A stretch of 64,000 nt of DNA, taken from positions 372,001-436,000 of the forward strand of contig NZ_JAAIII010000001.1 in NCBI RefSeq assembly GCF_012932425.1, in the 5' to 3' direction. The notes under the pieces were generated by a model. That model ran no database searches, was not told where the DNA came from, and saw nothing but the letters and a program-made list of their open reading frames with translations. This document shows positions 1 through 7,402 of the stretch, one piece after another; within the stretch, counting starts at the first letter, position 1; every line of letters starts with the position of its first letter. The position numbers and the translations under genes were made by a program. This DNA is from Bifidobacterium oedipodis (GTDB lineage Bacteria; Actinomycetota; Actinomycetes; Actinomycetales; Bifidobacteriaceae).

Positions 1-367
1 AAAAAGGAACAGGAAACAAATAAAGCTGGGCAATTTTCAAATTAACCCTGAAAGCGATTCCTTAATGAACTACGTAATCACTTATTTTCCACCATTGCTG
101 ACTCTTGAAATTGATAATACTAAATCCCTTCTGGTTAATGCTTTAATTTTTTTAATTATTGGCTGTATTTATGTAGGATCAAGCGCTACCTTTCTTAATC
201 CTGTATTAGGTGTCCTTGGGTATCGTATTTTCGCTATCGAAGGTGCGGCACATGCTCATCATATTATTTCGAGTTTAACTTTTGATGAGCTTGAGAGGGT
301 CAAGGTTGAGAATAGAACTGTTCATACAAAGCGTATTGGTGAAGGAGTTCTTTTAATTACTCAGTAG
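1..367 (+). CDS. C-terminal part of an AT-rich small membrane protein (partial at window edge)
   Basis: The reading frame is open from base 2 through the first in-frame ATG at 65 and ends at 367, so the gene almost certainly starts outside the window. Visible are a hydrophobic stretch (ITYFPPLLTLE, then VNALIFLIIGCIYVG), an NPVLGVLGYRIF motif just after the last membrane segment, and a soluble tail ending RIGEGVLLITQ. The base composition is far more AT-rich than the neighbouring core genes, which suggests transfer. The layout (last helices, an NP-x-L-x-GY motif, short tail) reminds me of KwaA-type membrane proteins of the Kiwa phage-defence system. I cannot verify that, and no KwaB-like gene follows; the next gene runs on the other strand. 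Confidence 0.55.
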   Translation, partial: KRNRKQIKLGNFQINPESDSLMNYVITYFPPLLTLEIDNTKSLLVNALIFLIIGCIYVGSSATFLNPVLGVLGYRIFAIEGAAHAHHIISSLTFDELERVKVENRTVHTKRIGEGVLLITQ

Positions 368-406
368 TGTTTATGTTGTTTTCTACTTGAATAAAACCAT
401 CATTGT

Positions 407-1516
407 TCACGTTGGCCAATAAATCCGCGTAAGCGGCAGCAGCGCCTGCGTCGCTGGATCCGTAGTCTCGTAATTATCCACGAGGACGCGGACGAAGCGG
501 TCGAGATCCAGCAGGGTTACGGGGACGCGGGCGCGTTCGGCTTCGTACACGGCTTCCTTGGTGAAGCCGCCGGTGCTGATGTACAGGCCTTTGTCGGCGT
601 CATGCAGTCTGCCGATGAACGAGCGCAGGGCCGGAGCGCCCATTTTCTCCTTGCGGTGCTTCACCTCGACGATGATGCGCGGCGACGACAGGCCCAAACC
701 GTCCGGCGAGGCGATGACGTCGCGTCCCTGGTCGCCGCCCTTCGGCGTCATGGACGTGCGGTAGCCCATGGCCCGCAACAGGCCGGCTGCAAGCAGTTCC
801 ATTTCGTCCCAGCTGAGCAGCGTAATGCGATCCTTGATCTTCTCGATGCTCTCATCGACCGTGGTGTGCAGGATTTCGGCGTCATCCGTGGCGTCGGTCG
901 CGTTTGTCGTCGTGTCCGTTCCGTCGCTGGTTGTAGTTGCTGTTTCCGACGCATGTTTGCCATCGGCCGCGTTCATCAGCTCGTTCATCACGTCGTCATT
1001 GACCTAGCTGAGCGTGGCAATGGTGCCCACCCAGCGAATTCTTGGCGGAATCGGACAGCAGGTCGCGCGGCGCGAGCTTGTTCCACGTGACCTTGTGGGA
1101 GTAACGGAAGTCGTGCTCCTCGTCATTGTCGGATGGCTTGAGCTCGCACTCTCCGGCAATGATGCCGAGATGGTACATCCGCGACGACGGGTCATAGGTG
1201 ACGACGGTGTCACCGACCTGCATCACGCTGCCGAACCGGTAGGCTTGACCAGCGATCATCGCCTGTGTCTGAGTCGAGGAATTCGCGTACTGCGTGGCGA
1301 CACGTCGGCCGATGTCCTCGCGCGTGGCATGGGCGAGCTCGAAGTCGGTGAATGTCCATAAATTGCGATATATCCGTTGTCAAACCAGTCGTTCGCGTAC
1401 TTTGCTCCACGTTCCGCACGAATCAGCCAAGCGCTCAGCCCCAATCCTCTACGACGCCCTTGCCGTCTCCCTGTCGTCTTCGCCCCGGCAGCGGCGGCAT
1501 CGCCCACCCGGCGCAC
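407..1516 (-). pseudogene. Mrr-type restriction endonuclease, broken by frameshifts and a stop
   Basis: Three consecutive reading pieces encode one protein. The 5' piece (from 1516) contains GLSAWLIRAERGAKYANDWF and runs to GYIAI. The frame is then lost near 1357 and resumes as TFTDFELAHATREDIG, joining the piece from 1259 (MIAGQAYRFGS, RYSHKVTWNKL). It is lost again near 1030, and a TAG lies in the restored frame near 1013-1015 before the last piece, MNELMNAADG. That last piece carries the Mrr catalytic core (GYRTSMTPKGGDQGRDVI, then IIVEVKHR; the D and ExK catalytic positions are present). The intact family member would be a type IV-like enzyme cutting modified DNA. Three lesions in one gene make sequencing error an unlikely sole explanation. 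Confidence 0.75.
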
Positions 1517-1640
1517 TGCTTAAGATTATGGCCGCATCCTTGGATTTAGTGGTTGGTGCTGGGGCCTGCGGTGGAAGTATTGATTTTGGTGCACGGCGTA
1601 CAATGAACTATACCGACGGCTGTGAAACGGGGTGAGTGCG

Positions 1641-1834
1641 ATGCCGAACGAGTGGCTCAAAGACCGGGTCGAGGATGTCGCCTTGGCTGTTCACTCCACG
1701 CAGATGGAGCCGCCGCCTTCATGGATGATGCTAGGGATTACGCGAAGGGGCTGATCGATTCCGCCGAATTAGTGTTTCGCACCCGGCGCCGCTATGGGCT
1801 GGATGCGAAAGACTTGCGTTCATGTGCCAGTTGA
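1641..1834 (+). pseudogene. VbhA-like antitoxin relic
   Basis: An ATG at 1641 follows a GGGTGAG ribosome site and opens MPNEWLKDRVEDVALAVHST, but this frame stops soon after. The next frame continues with FMDDARDYAKGLIDSAEL and ends in RTRRRYGL. A short helix followed by a (Y/D)x-G-x-I-x-S-x-E-L segment and a terminal RYGL is the pattern of VbhA-type antitoxins, which block Fic AMP-transferases. A small deletion at about 1705-1712 explains the frame change. No Fic gene adjoins it; the only Fic gene in the window, at 39.7-41.0 kb, carries its own inhibitory motif. The family assignment is inferred from pattern. Confidence 0.5.
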
Positions 1835-1849
1835 CATATTGTCTATAGC

Positions 1850-1897
1850 AACAGTAGCCTTCAAGCCTCCTAACAGTGCTCAAACCCGGAGGCTCTT
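1850..1897 (+). ncRNA. Hairpin element upstream of Abi_2 relic, shared with the intact Abi_2 locus
   Basis: AGCCTTC (1856-1862) or AGCCTCC (1864-1870) can pair with GGAGGCT (1888-1894). The loop contains TAACAGTGCTCAA. The same loop and stem positions occur on the minus strand at 39040-39086 before the intact Abi_2 gene, where the stem is AGCCCCC/GGGGGCT, so paired bases differ in a compensating way. Here the corresponding frame contains a TAG just upstream and a one-base gap, so the conservation is not due to protein coding. Structured RNAs (the abiF motif) have been reported upstream of Abi_2 family genes. Confidence 0.5.
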
Positions 1898-1964
1898 GTT
1901 TTATCCATAGGAGGCGGAAGGTACACAAACAGGTCAACTGGGAAAGAATACTTGCGTAGGATTA

Positions 1965-2440
1965 TGGATTTTCTTCAGCAAAACGATTCGTGCCAGTATG
2001 GAATCCTTCACCTGCTGCATTGGGAATGATGTATCAGTCAAAGATCGCTACGGTGACGACTATGACGGCGAATTACTTGTATGGGTGGCGGGCGAATTGC
2101 TGTCGTTCGGTGATCTCACAATTTGTACGGAATATATGCGTGACCTTGACCCCGGTGCCATCGCCAAAACACTCGGCGTGAAAGCTGGCATCCTGGACGC
2201 TAAGCTCGACCCGTTGAATGACCTGCGTAACGCATGTGCGCATCATCGCCGTATTTGGAACCGCGAATTCGAACTGAACGGCGAACTCATCGTCATGGAA
2301 CGAGTTATTGGCATCGTCGCCACGCTATTGCACGCGCTGGGGGTGCGTAACTCACCGCCCTACGCGGCTGCGTGCAATCCTTCTCAACCGACTTACCCAA
2401 CAACGTGGTCGCACCCCGCATCGTTTGGCCGGACGCATAA
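1965..2440 (+). pseudogene. Abi_2-family (AbiD/AbiF-like) abortive infection relic
   Basis: The readable piece from about 1998 contains KDRYGDDYDGELLVWVAGEL, LSFGDLTICTEYM and the HEPN-type RNACAHH motif (R-N-x(3)-H) followed by RRIWNREFE. These are the C-terminal hallmarks of Abi_2 proteins. The N-terminal half is missing. Near 2360-2380 the frame shifts once more: the natural ending STDLPNNVVAPRIVWPDA is read in another frame and stops at 2438-2440. With the preserved upstream RNA element, this is the remains of a second abortive infection locus like the intact one at 38150-39025. Confidence 0.7.
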
Positions 2441-2496
2441 CTAGCTTGGCTCTTTTGTCAGCGAAGGTAGAATTTGAGATATCGAAAGGAAGGTGC

Positions 2497-2682
2497 ATGA
2501 TGACGTTGATTGATGGTGGCCCGAAGATTGCTGGCATTCGTCTGGAGCGTGCGCCACGTCGTGTGCCTCATGATGAACTTATGCGTACTGTCATGGAACT
2601 TCGTGCGCGTGCTCCGAAAGGGATTCCTCTGGACTCCATGGATGCACGTCAGCTGAAGGAGATGCTGGGCAGTCGTGATTAA
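2497..2682 (+). CDS. Small antitoxin-like protein upstream of a PIN toxin remnant
   Basis: A 61-residue ORF (MMTLIDGGPKIAGIRLERAP...) starts at ATG 2497, or 2500, after AAAGGAAGG. It has a charged, helical C-terminal half (MELRARAPKGIPL..., RQLKEMLGSRD). Its stop codon overlaps a GTG at 2675 that opens the N-terminus of a PIN-domain protein. The size, order and overlap are those of an antitoxin preceding a VapC-like toxin. I do not recognise the DNA-binding family. With its toxin truncated it would be an orphan. Confidence 0.6.
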   Translation: MMTLIDGGPKIAGIRLERAPRRVPHDELMRTVMELRARAPKGIPLDSMDARQLKEMLGSRD

Positions 2683-2740
2683 AGTTCTTGTCGACACGAA
2701 TTTCCTTCTTGATGTGATGCTGCGCTATTGCACAGACTGA
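2675..2740 (+). pseudogene. PIN-domain toxin, N-terminal remnant
   Basis: GTG at 2675 starts MIKVLVDTNFLLDVMLR, the first strand of a PIN ribonuclease with the first catalytic aspartate (VDTNFLLD). The frame ends at a TGA at 2738-2740 after 21 codons. No further PIN sequence follows; the next bases already lead into the DUF2442 gene. The toxin has lost about 85% of its expected length, so it should be inactive. Confidence 0.7.
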
Positions 2741-2748
2741 TCGGAGAG

Positions 2749-3009
2749 ATGATGAGTGTCTCAGGTAATGAGCTTGGGGTTACCAGTGCTGTGGCGGTGA
2801 ATGCGACTCATGTGGCATTGCGTTTTTCAAACGGTCATTGCGGCGTGTTAGATATGCTGCCTTTCGTGAAGATGCGTTCAGACGGTTTGCGTGATCCAAA
2901 GGTGTTTCTGACGGCACGGGCCGGAGTCAATACTGTCGAGTGGAACAACGGTTTGATAGATATTGAGCCTGAAACGGCTTACAGTCATATGGTTCTGTAT
3001 TCTGCTTGA
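2749..3009 (+). CDS. DUF2442 domain protein
   Basis: An 86-residue protein starting at ATG 2749 or 2752 behind CGGAGAG. Features of DUF2442 are visible: VTSAVAVNATHVALRFSNG, then a VLDMLPF turn, DPKVFLTA and a WNNGLIDIEPE ending. Such proteins are small beta-rich domains, often found beside toxin-antitoxin or DUF4160 genes; their function is not known. It directly follows the broken antitoxin/PIN pair on the same strand and may have belonged to the same accessory block. Confidence 0.7.
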   Translation: MMSVSGNELGVTSAVAVNATHVALRFSNGHCGVLDMLPFVKMRSDGLRDPKVFLTARAGVNTVEWNNGLIDIEPETAYSHMVLYSA

Positions 3010-3042
3010 GCTTGCCGCAACGAATGCACGTTGCGCCATACA

Positions 3043-3849
3043 ATGGTGAGCATGCAGTTTCTTATCTTGTGCGTTGTGGCGCTGGTCATTTCAGCTATCG
3101 GGTTTTATCGGTTTGTGTGGTTCATTTCGTTGGGCTATGGATTCTCCATGGCGGGCATCGGCATCGCGCTGCTGGTCATGTTCGGCATGGGCGGCGCGCT
3201 CACTTGGGTGACGGCGATCATGGCGGTACTGCTCATCGGCTACGGACTGCGGCTCGGCGGATACCTGCTGATACGCGAACAGCGCAGCGCGGCCTATCAG
3301 CGCACAATGAAGAACGAGATCAAAGACGGCTCCGGCGTGAACCCGATCCTCAAAATCGTGATCTGGCTGGTATGCGCGCTGCTGTACGTGTGCGAGTCAT
3401 CGCCGCTGCTGTTCCGCCTGCAGAACCACGCGCCTATGGACGCGGTCGCGATCATCGGCATGATCGTCATGCTGCTCGGCATCGTGCTGGAATCGGCATC
3501 GGACTACACGAAGAACCGCTTCAAGAAAACCCATCCGCAGCGCTTCTGCGACGTGGGACCATTCCGCCTCGTGCGCTGCCCGAACTATCTGGGCGAAGTG
3601 CTCACCTGGACGGGCATGTTCGTCTCCGGAGTCACCGCGCTCAGCGGCGTATGGCAGTGGGTAGCAGCCATCGCCGGATGGGTGTGCATCGTATGGATCA
3701 TGTTCGGCGGCGCACGCAGACTGGAATTGCGCCAGAACAAGAACTACGGCAACGATCCCGAATATCAGTCATACGTATCCAAAACGCCGATCCTCATCCC
3801 GTTCGTGCCGCTGTACAGCGTCGCGAAATACAAGTGGCTGGTGGGGTAG
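3043..3849 (+). CDS. DUF1295 / steroid 5-alpha-reductase-like integral membrane protein
   Basis: A 268-residue protein with about seven hydrophobic segments. The C-terminal half has the family signature: SDYTKNRFKK, then FCDVGPFRLVRCPNYLGEVL and LRQNKNYGNDPEYQSYVSKTP. This cofactor-binding region is shared by DUF1295 proteins and steroid reductase-like enzymes (an ICMT-like fold). The substrate is unknown. ATG 3043 is used here; TTG 3031 and ATG 3052 are alternatives, and none has a convincing ribosome site. No neighbour suggests its role. Confidence 0.75.
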   Translation: MVSMQFLILCVVALVISAIGFYRFVWFISLGYGFSMAGIGIALLVMFGMGGALTWVTAIMAVLLIGYGLRLGGYLLIREQRSAAYQRTMKNEIKDGSGVNPILKIVIWLVCALLYVCESSPLLFRLQNHAPMDAVAIIGMIVMLLGIVLESASDYTKNRFKKTHPQRFCDVGPFRLVRCPNYLGEVLTWTGMFVSGVTALSGVWQWVAAIAGWVCIVWIMFGGARRLELRQNKNYGNDPEYQSYVSKTPILIPFVPLYSVAKYKWLVG

Positions 3850-3918
3850 CGCGTTTCTTCATGGTTGAGGCATGATGTGACGGTCTCGTTGTCTCGCTTG
3901 CTTCAGCCGGGGCGCTGA

Positions 3919-3980
3919 GTGCCGGACCTGTGCCGCAAGTGTCGTACCACTGCCGAACCTGTGCTGCATGGTGCCGCACA
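3919..3980. repeat. Two tandem copies of a degenerate 31-base unit
   Basis: Unit 1 (3919-3949) and unit 2 (3950-3980) share the core TGCCG(G/A)ACCTGTGC(C/T)GCA and are otherwise diverged. They lie between the DUF1295 gene and the DUF2316 gene. No function is apparent. Confidence 0.6.
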
Positions 3981-4065
3981 GTGCCGGGCGTTCAGCGAAT
4001 AGCGACATCGGAGACTCGGCCAAGATAATCGGGGTATGCTGCTTGCTGAACTGATTGGAGGGGTT

Positions 4066-4368
4066 ATGTCTTTGAATGTTGATCAGAAGGCTGCGACGAG
4101 ACGGGAATTCGTGCGGAATTTCGAATTGCTGGGAATAACGCCTGTGAAAGCGGCGGCTGATCTTGGGGTGAGCGAATCTCGAATCAAAGACATCATGAAC
4201 CTGCGCAAAGTGCGGCATCTTGAGGATGCCTGGGTGCTGCGGCGGTATCTCATGGTGCAAGCGGCACAGCAAGGCGTTGAAATGGTGCCATTCACTGCAC
4301 TTCGTGGCAACCCCGAGGACTACTGGTTCCTTGATGCGGATCGCGTAAATGCCATGATGCTTGACTGA
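4066..4368 (+). CDS. DUF2316 family protein
   Basis: A 100-residue protein with start ATG 4066, set by GGAGGGG seven bases upstream. It has an N-terminal helix-turn-helix-like region (TPVKAAADLGVSESRIKDIM) followed by DAWVLRRYLMVQAAQQG and a YWFLDADR ending, the layout of DUF2316. The HTH-like part suggests DNA binding, but no target or function is known to me. It stands alone, and the next gene is convergent. Confidence 0.75.
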   Translation: MSLNVDQKAATRREFVRNFELLGITPVKAAADLGVSESRIKDIMNLRKVRHLEDAWVLRRYLMVQAAQQGVEMVPFTALRGNPEDYWFLDADRVNAMMLD

Positions 4369-4385
4369 GCGATATCCGTTGGCTC

Positions 4386-5339
4386 TCAAGCAATGAACCG
4401 AATATAGGTGCGGTCATCGAAGGCATCTGAGCCGGGAAGAAAACCCTTTGTCGAACGGTATTCACCAATGAGCTGTGAGTCAGTGCGGCGGATCTCCTGT
4501 AGAGCAGTCTCTGATTCGGCTAGCGTGGGGAGCAGATGCGGATATCCGTCACTGGCGAGTATTACTTCGTCGCCCGGTTTGACAGGAATGATGCGGATGG
4601 GCCAGTTGGGATCTGTGTAGCCATCGAATACGAAATAGCCGAATTCGCCGGGGTGGTTGGCAAATCGAGATTGCACGCGAAGGAATGGCAGAATGGCGGC
4701 ACGTGAGTCCGCCGTCGGATCGGCTTGTGCGACGAAGCTACGTAAATCTGCCAGCAGCATGTCCACGCGCTTCACAGTTGGAATCTGCATGCCGTTGACT
4801 ATTGCCTGACAGTCGCCGAACAACCAAATCTCATGACGCGGTGCGCTGTAGACTACGGCGTTCGCCTGCAAACGTTCCACGGGGTGCGTTGCGAAGAACT
4901 CCGCCGACTGGGAAGAATTGCAGCTGTATTGCGCGAGCAGTGCGGAATCCAAAGCATGTTGCATGCCGCGCATGTCGAACGGGATAAGGGCGTTCGTGGA
5001 ATCGGGACCATTTGGAAAGTCGTCGTGCTTGTTGCCGTTATCGCCGTCGTTGCGATCGTCATAGCCAGAGGAACCGGAGTATTCCACGGTTGGAGCCATA
5101 CCTGTCATATCCGCAGCCGGAGTCGCGGCATCTTTGGCATCGCAGTCGCGTAACGCGGCTAGCAGCGTATCCTTCGCCACAACACCGGGCGAAGGATGCC
5201 ACAGATCGTATTCTGCTTTGGACGTCACTCCATCGATTACGGCTACATAGGCGCTTCCGATAAACAGACCATCCTCATTCAGCGACGGATCGCCATGCTT
5301 GCCCACGGTCTGTGATTCCAAGATTCTCACGGTTATCAA
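4386..5339 (-). CDS. PP2C-like phosphatase domain protein
   Basis: A 317-residue protein. VAVIDGVTSK near residue 35 and PGDEVILASDGYPHLLPTLAE near residue 250 match the metal-binding D-G and late D-G motifs of PPM/PP2C serine/threonine phosphatases. Between them is a divergent middle with an acidic low-complexity insert around residues 90-115. Family members like this are often annotated as uncharacterised phosphatases. The start is uncertain: TTG 5339 is the first codon of the frame, GTG 5330 is possible, and no ribosome site is visible. Confidence 0.6.
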   Translation of the reverse strand: MITVRILESQTVGKHGDPSLNEDGLFIGSAYVAVIDGVTSKAEYDLWHPSPGVVAKDTLLAALRDCDAKDAATPAADMTGMAPTVEYSGSSGYDDRNDGDNGNKHDDFPNGPDSTNALIPFDMRGMQHALDSALLAQYSCNSSQSAEFFATHPVERLQANAVVYSAPRHEIWLFGDCQAIVNGMQIPTVKRVDMLLADLRSFVAQADPTADSRAAILPFLRVQSRFANHPGEFGYFVFDGYTDPNWPIRIIPVKPGDEVILASDGYPHLLPTLAESETALQEIRRTDSQLIGEYRSTKGFLPGSDAFDDRTYIRFIA

Positions 5340-5375
5340 GTCTAGCCTGCGGATGGGTGCTGCGTGTGGGAGGGG

Positions 5376-5507
5376 GATTCCTCGACTCCGCTATTCTTCG
5401 CTCGGAATGACAAGAAGAGGCGAGTTTCGTTCGGAATGGCGATGAAGTGGAATTTGCTTGGAATGACGGGAGAGGTGAGTTTTGCTCGAAATGAGGGCAG
5501 GGAGACG
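5376..5507. repeat. Degenerate repeats related to a dispersed palindromic element
   Basis: Bases 5376-5411 (GATTCCTCGACTCCGC ... TCGCTCGGAATGAC) resemble an inverted copy of the dispersed element seen at 29996-30035, 30360-30399 and 30417-30446. It is followed by three decaying copies of a 27-29-base unit with the core GCTCGGAATGA(C), each followed by a purine-rich stretch, up to about 5507. Non-coding. Confidence 0.6.
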
Positions 5508-5565
5508 CCATGGAATCTTTGGCGTATACTGATATGTTCAAATGAGAGTTAGTGGAGGTGTGCGC

Positions 5566-6132
5566 ATGGATGTCATGGATGTCATGGATGTAGCGGATTT
5601 CTTCATCGCAACGGCGAATGAGGGAAATCCCGAAGAAGACGACGGCATGACGAACATGAAGCTTAACAAGCTATTGTTCTTCGCGCAGGCCGCCAGCTTG
5701 CAACGCTTTGGAAAGCCTTTGTTCGATGCACCTTTGGAGGCATGGAAGTACGGTCCCGTAGTCAAGGACGTGTATCGGACGTTCAGCGGATATCAACGTA
5801 ACGCCATAGACAAGGTCGCTCGTCCTTTCGATTGGAAAACCATTGATCCGGAAGTCTTACGGTTACTGTGCGACGTATATCGCACCTATGCGAGGGATTA
5901 CTCGGCTATCGGCTTAATGCGGATGACTCATAAGCCCGGTACGCCGTGGAGCCAAGCATACGAAGAGCACAGGAACAATGTTATTCCTTGCGATTCTATC
6001 CGTAAATGGGTCAATCGGACGCCGTTGATGATAGACGAAACGTCAGTATCGGATTCTTTGGTTACTGAGGCGGAACTAGACCAGCATGGGCACCCGTTCC
6101 TTCCAGAAGGATGGGAAGACGACGATGACTGA
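5566..6132 (+). CDS. Panacea-domain antitoxin (DUF4065, SocA-like)
   Basis: A 188-residue protein. ATG 5566 is chosen because GGAGGTG at 5555-5561 fits it; an upstream in-frame ATG at 5542 does not. MTNMKLNKLLFFAQAASLQRFGKPLFDAPLEAWKYGPV is the signature of the Panacea domain (KLqKLLYyaq, then ApiEAWkyGPV), split here between the helices. Known Panacea proteins act as antitoxins for many unrelated toxins. The next gene overlaps by eight bases and encodes a PemK-like toxin candidate, so this is a translationally coupled PanAT-type pair. The first codons carry three near-identical nine-base repeats (ATGGATGTC). Confidence 0.8.
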   Translation: MDVMDVMDVADFFIATANEGNPEEDDGMTNMKLNKLLFFAQAASLQRFGKPLFDAPLEAWKYGPVVKDVYRTFSGYQRNAIDKVARPFDWKTIDPEVLRLLCDVYRTYARDYSAIGLMRMTHKPGTPWSQAYEEHRNNVIPCDSIRKWVNRTPLMIDETSVSDSLVTEAELDQHGHPFLPEGWEDDDD

Positions 6133-6448
6133 TGTTCGTCCTTGGCAGGTTCGCAGAGTTTGGTTCCCATTTCGCGAGAATCCCAACAAAGGCAAGAATC
6201 GACGTGTCGTGGTCAAGGAAGTCACCGACGACAACTGTGTGGTGATTTACGTGACCAGCAAGGTCGAAAAGAGTAACTTTCCAGATTTCATGTTATTGAA
6301 GGACTGGAACGAAGAGGGCTTCGACAGAGCGTCCGCAGTGAGATGGAATCGTCTGTTGAAAGTCCCCATCAGCGCGTTGGGAGAGCATCTTGGTGATTTG
6401 TCCCCATACGATCGCTTGGAATTGCAGATGCGATACCAGTTCCGATAG
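6125..6448 (+). CDS. PemK/MazF-like toxin partner of the Panacea antitoxin
   Basis: A 107-residue protein starting at ATG 6125 inside the last codons of the antitoxin. RRVWFPFRENPNKGKNRRVV near the N-terminus, then VVIYVTSK, and a later KDWNEEGFDRASAVRWNRL follow the beta-barrel order of PemK-like toxins (VWFPf...kGKxRPvvV, then TS, then the S-x-V/I segment). Homologous toxins are ribonucleases. The second arginine replaces the usual proline of the RP motif. Assignment rests on motif order and context. Confidence 0.6.
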   Translation: MTDVRPWQVRRVWFPFRENPNKGKNRRVVVKEVTDDNCVVIYVTSKVEKSNFPDFMLLKDWNEEGFDRASAVRWNRLLKVPISALGEHLGDLSPYDRLELQMRYQFR

Positions 6449-6477
6449 TCCGTCGAAAGATGCGAAAGAGGTGCGAC

Positions 6478-6825
6478 ATGGTTGAATCGTTTTCGCAGCG
6501 GGTGTATGACGTGGTTCGGCGTATTCCGGAGGGCAAGGTTGCCACGTATGGACAGGTGGCGGCACTCGCCGGAGCGCCTCGGTCGGCCCGGTTTGTGGGG
6601 TTCGCGTTGCATTCCAATCCGGAACCGGGCGTGATCCCGTGCCATCGAGTAGTGTTCCGCGATGGATCGCTCGCGCCGGGCTTTGCGTTCGGCGGACCTG
6701 AAGTTCAGCGGGAACTGCTGGAAAATGAGGGTGTTGTTTTCGTGCCGCCAAGTGAGTCAGCCGGCGAAGCTGCCGGTGCTGACGGATGGCGTGTGGATCT
6801 CCGCCGTTGCCAGTGGGATGCCTGA
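6478..6825 (+). CDS. MGMT/Ogt-like DNA alkyltransferase domain protein
   Basis: A 115-residue protein starting at ATG 6478 after GAGGTG. FSQRVYDVVRRIPEGKVATYG is the DNA-binding HTH of O6-alkylguanine-DNA alkyltransferases, and IPCHRVVFRDG contains the active-site cysteine in the PCHR motif. The Ogt N-terminal domain is absent, as in the short MGMT proteins of many actinobacteria. The retained cysteine separates it from alkyltransferase-like proteins, which have Trp there. It likely repairs or flags alkylated guanine. It lies 29 bp behind the PanAT pair. Confidence 0.85.
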   Translation: MVESFSQRVYDVVRRIPEGKVATYGQVAALAGAPRSARFVGFALHSNPEPGVIPCHRVVFRDGSLAPGFAFGGPEVQRELLENEGVVFVPPSESAGEAAGADGWRVDLRRCQWDA

Positions 6826-6838
6826 TCTGGGTAGAAGT

Positions 6839-7360
6839 TCAGTCGAGCTTGGCGAGTTGCTTGAGTAGGGAGTCGACGTGACCGGTGGCGCGCACGTTGT
6901 AGCGGGCGAGCAGCAGTCGGCCATCGGTGTTGATTACGAAGGTTGAACGGAGTACGCCGATATGCGTCTTGCCGTACAGTTTCTTTTCGCCATAGGCGGC
7001 ATAGAGCTTATGCACAGTGAGATCCGGGTCACTAAGCAGCGGGAAGGTGAGATGGTCACGCTCGCGGAACTTGGCAAGTTTCTCAGGCGAATCCTTGGAA
7101 ATGCCGAGAACGGCGTAACCGGCTGCGGTCAGACGATTGAGATTGTCGCGAAAATCACAGGCCTGCTTGGTGCAGCCAGGCGTCATCGCGGCAGGGTAGA
7201 AGTATACGATTACGCGCTTGCCTTCGGCTAGAACGTCGGAAAGACGTACTGTGGTGCCGTCGTCGGCGGGGAGTGCGAAGTCTGGTGCGGCTTGGCCGGG
7301 CTCAAGGCGAGCGGGAAGCTGGGAATCAGCGGTATGTGATGTGTCTGCAATAGTGCTCAT
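6839..7360 (-). CDS. bcp: Thioredoxin-dependent peroxiredoxin (Bcp/PrxQ family)
   Basis: A 173-residue cytosolic peroxide reductase. GQAAPDFALPADDG begins the thioredoxin-like fold. YFYPAAMTPGCTKQACDF holds the peroxidatic cysteine (PGCT) and, five residues on, the likely resolving cysteine of PrxQ enzymes. DSPEKLAKFRERDHLTFPLLSD is the conserved middle. In an anaerobe without catalase this is a main peroxide defence. It is convergent with the MGMT gene. Confidence 0.92.
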   Translation of the reverse strand: MSTIADTSHTADSQLPARLEPGQAAPDFALPADDGTTVRLSDVLAEGKRVIVYFYPAAMTPGCTKQACDFRDNLNRLTAAGYAVLGISKDSPEKLAKFRERDHLTFPLLSDPDLTVHKLYAAYGEKKLYGKTHIGVLRSTFVINTDGRLLLARYNVRATGHVDSLLKQLAKLD

Positions 7361-7402
7361 AAGGCTAGTGTAGGCGGGTTGTTGGAATGGTGGTTTTGCA
7401 AC

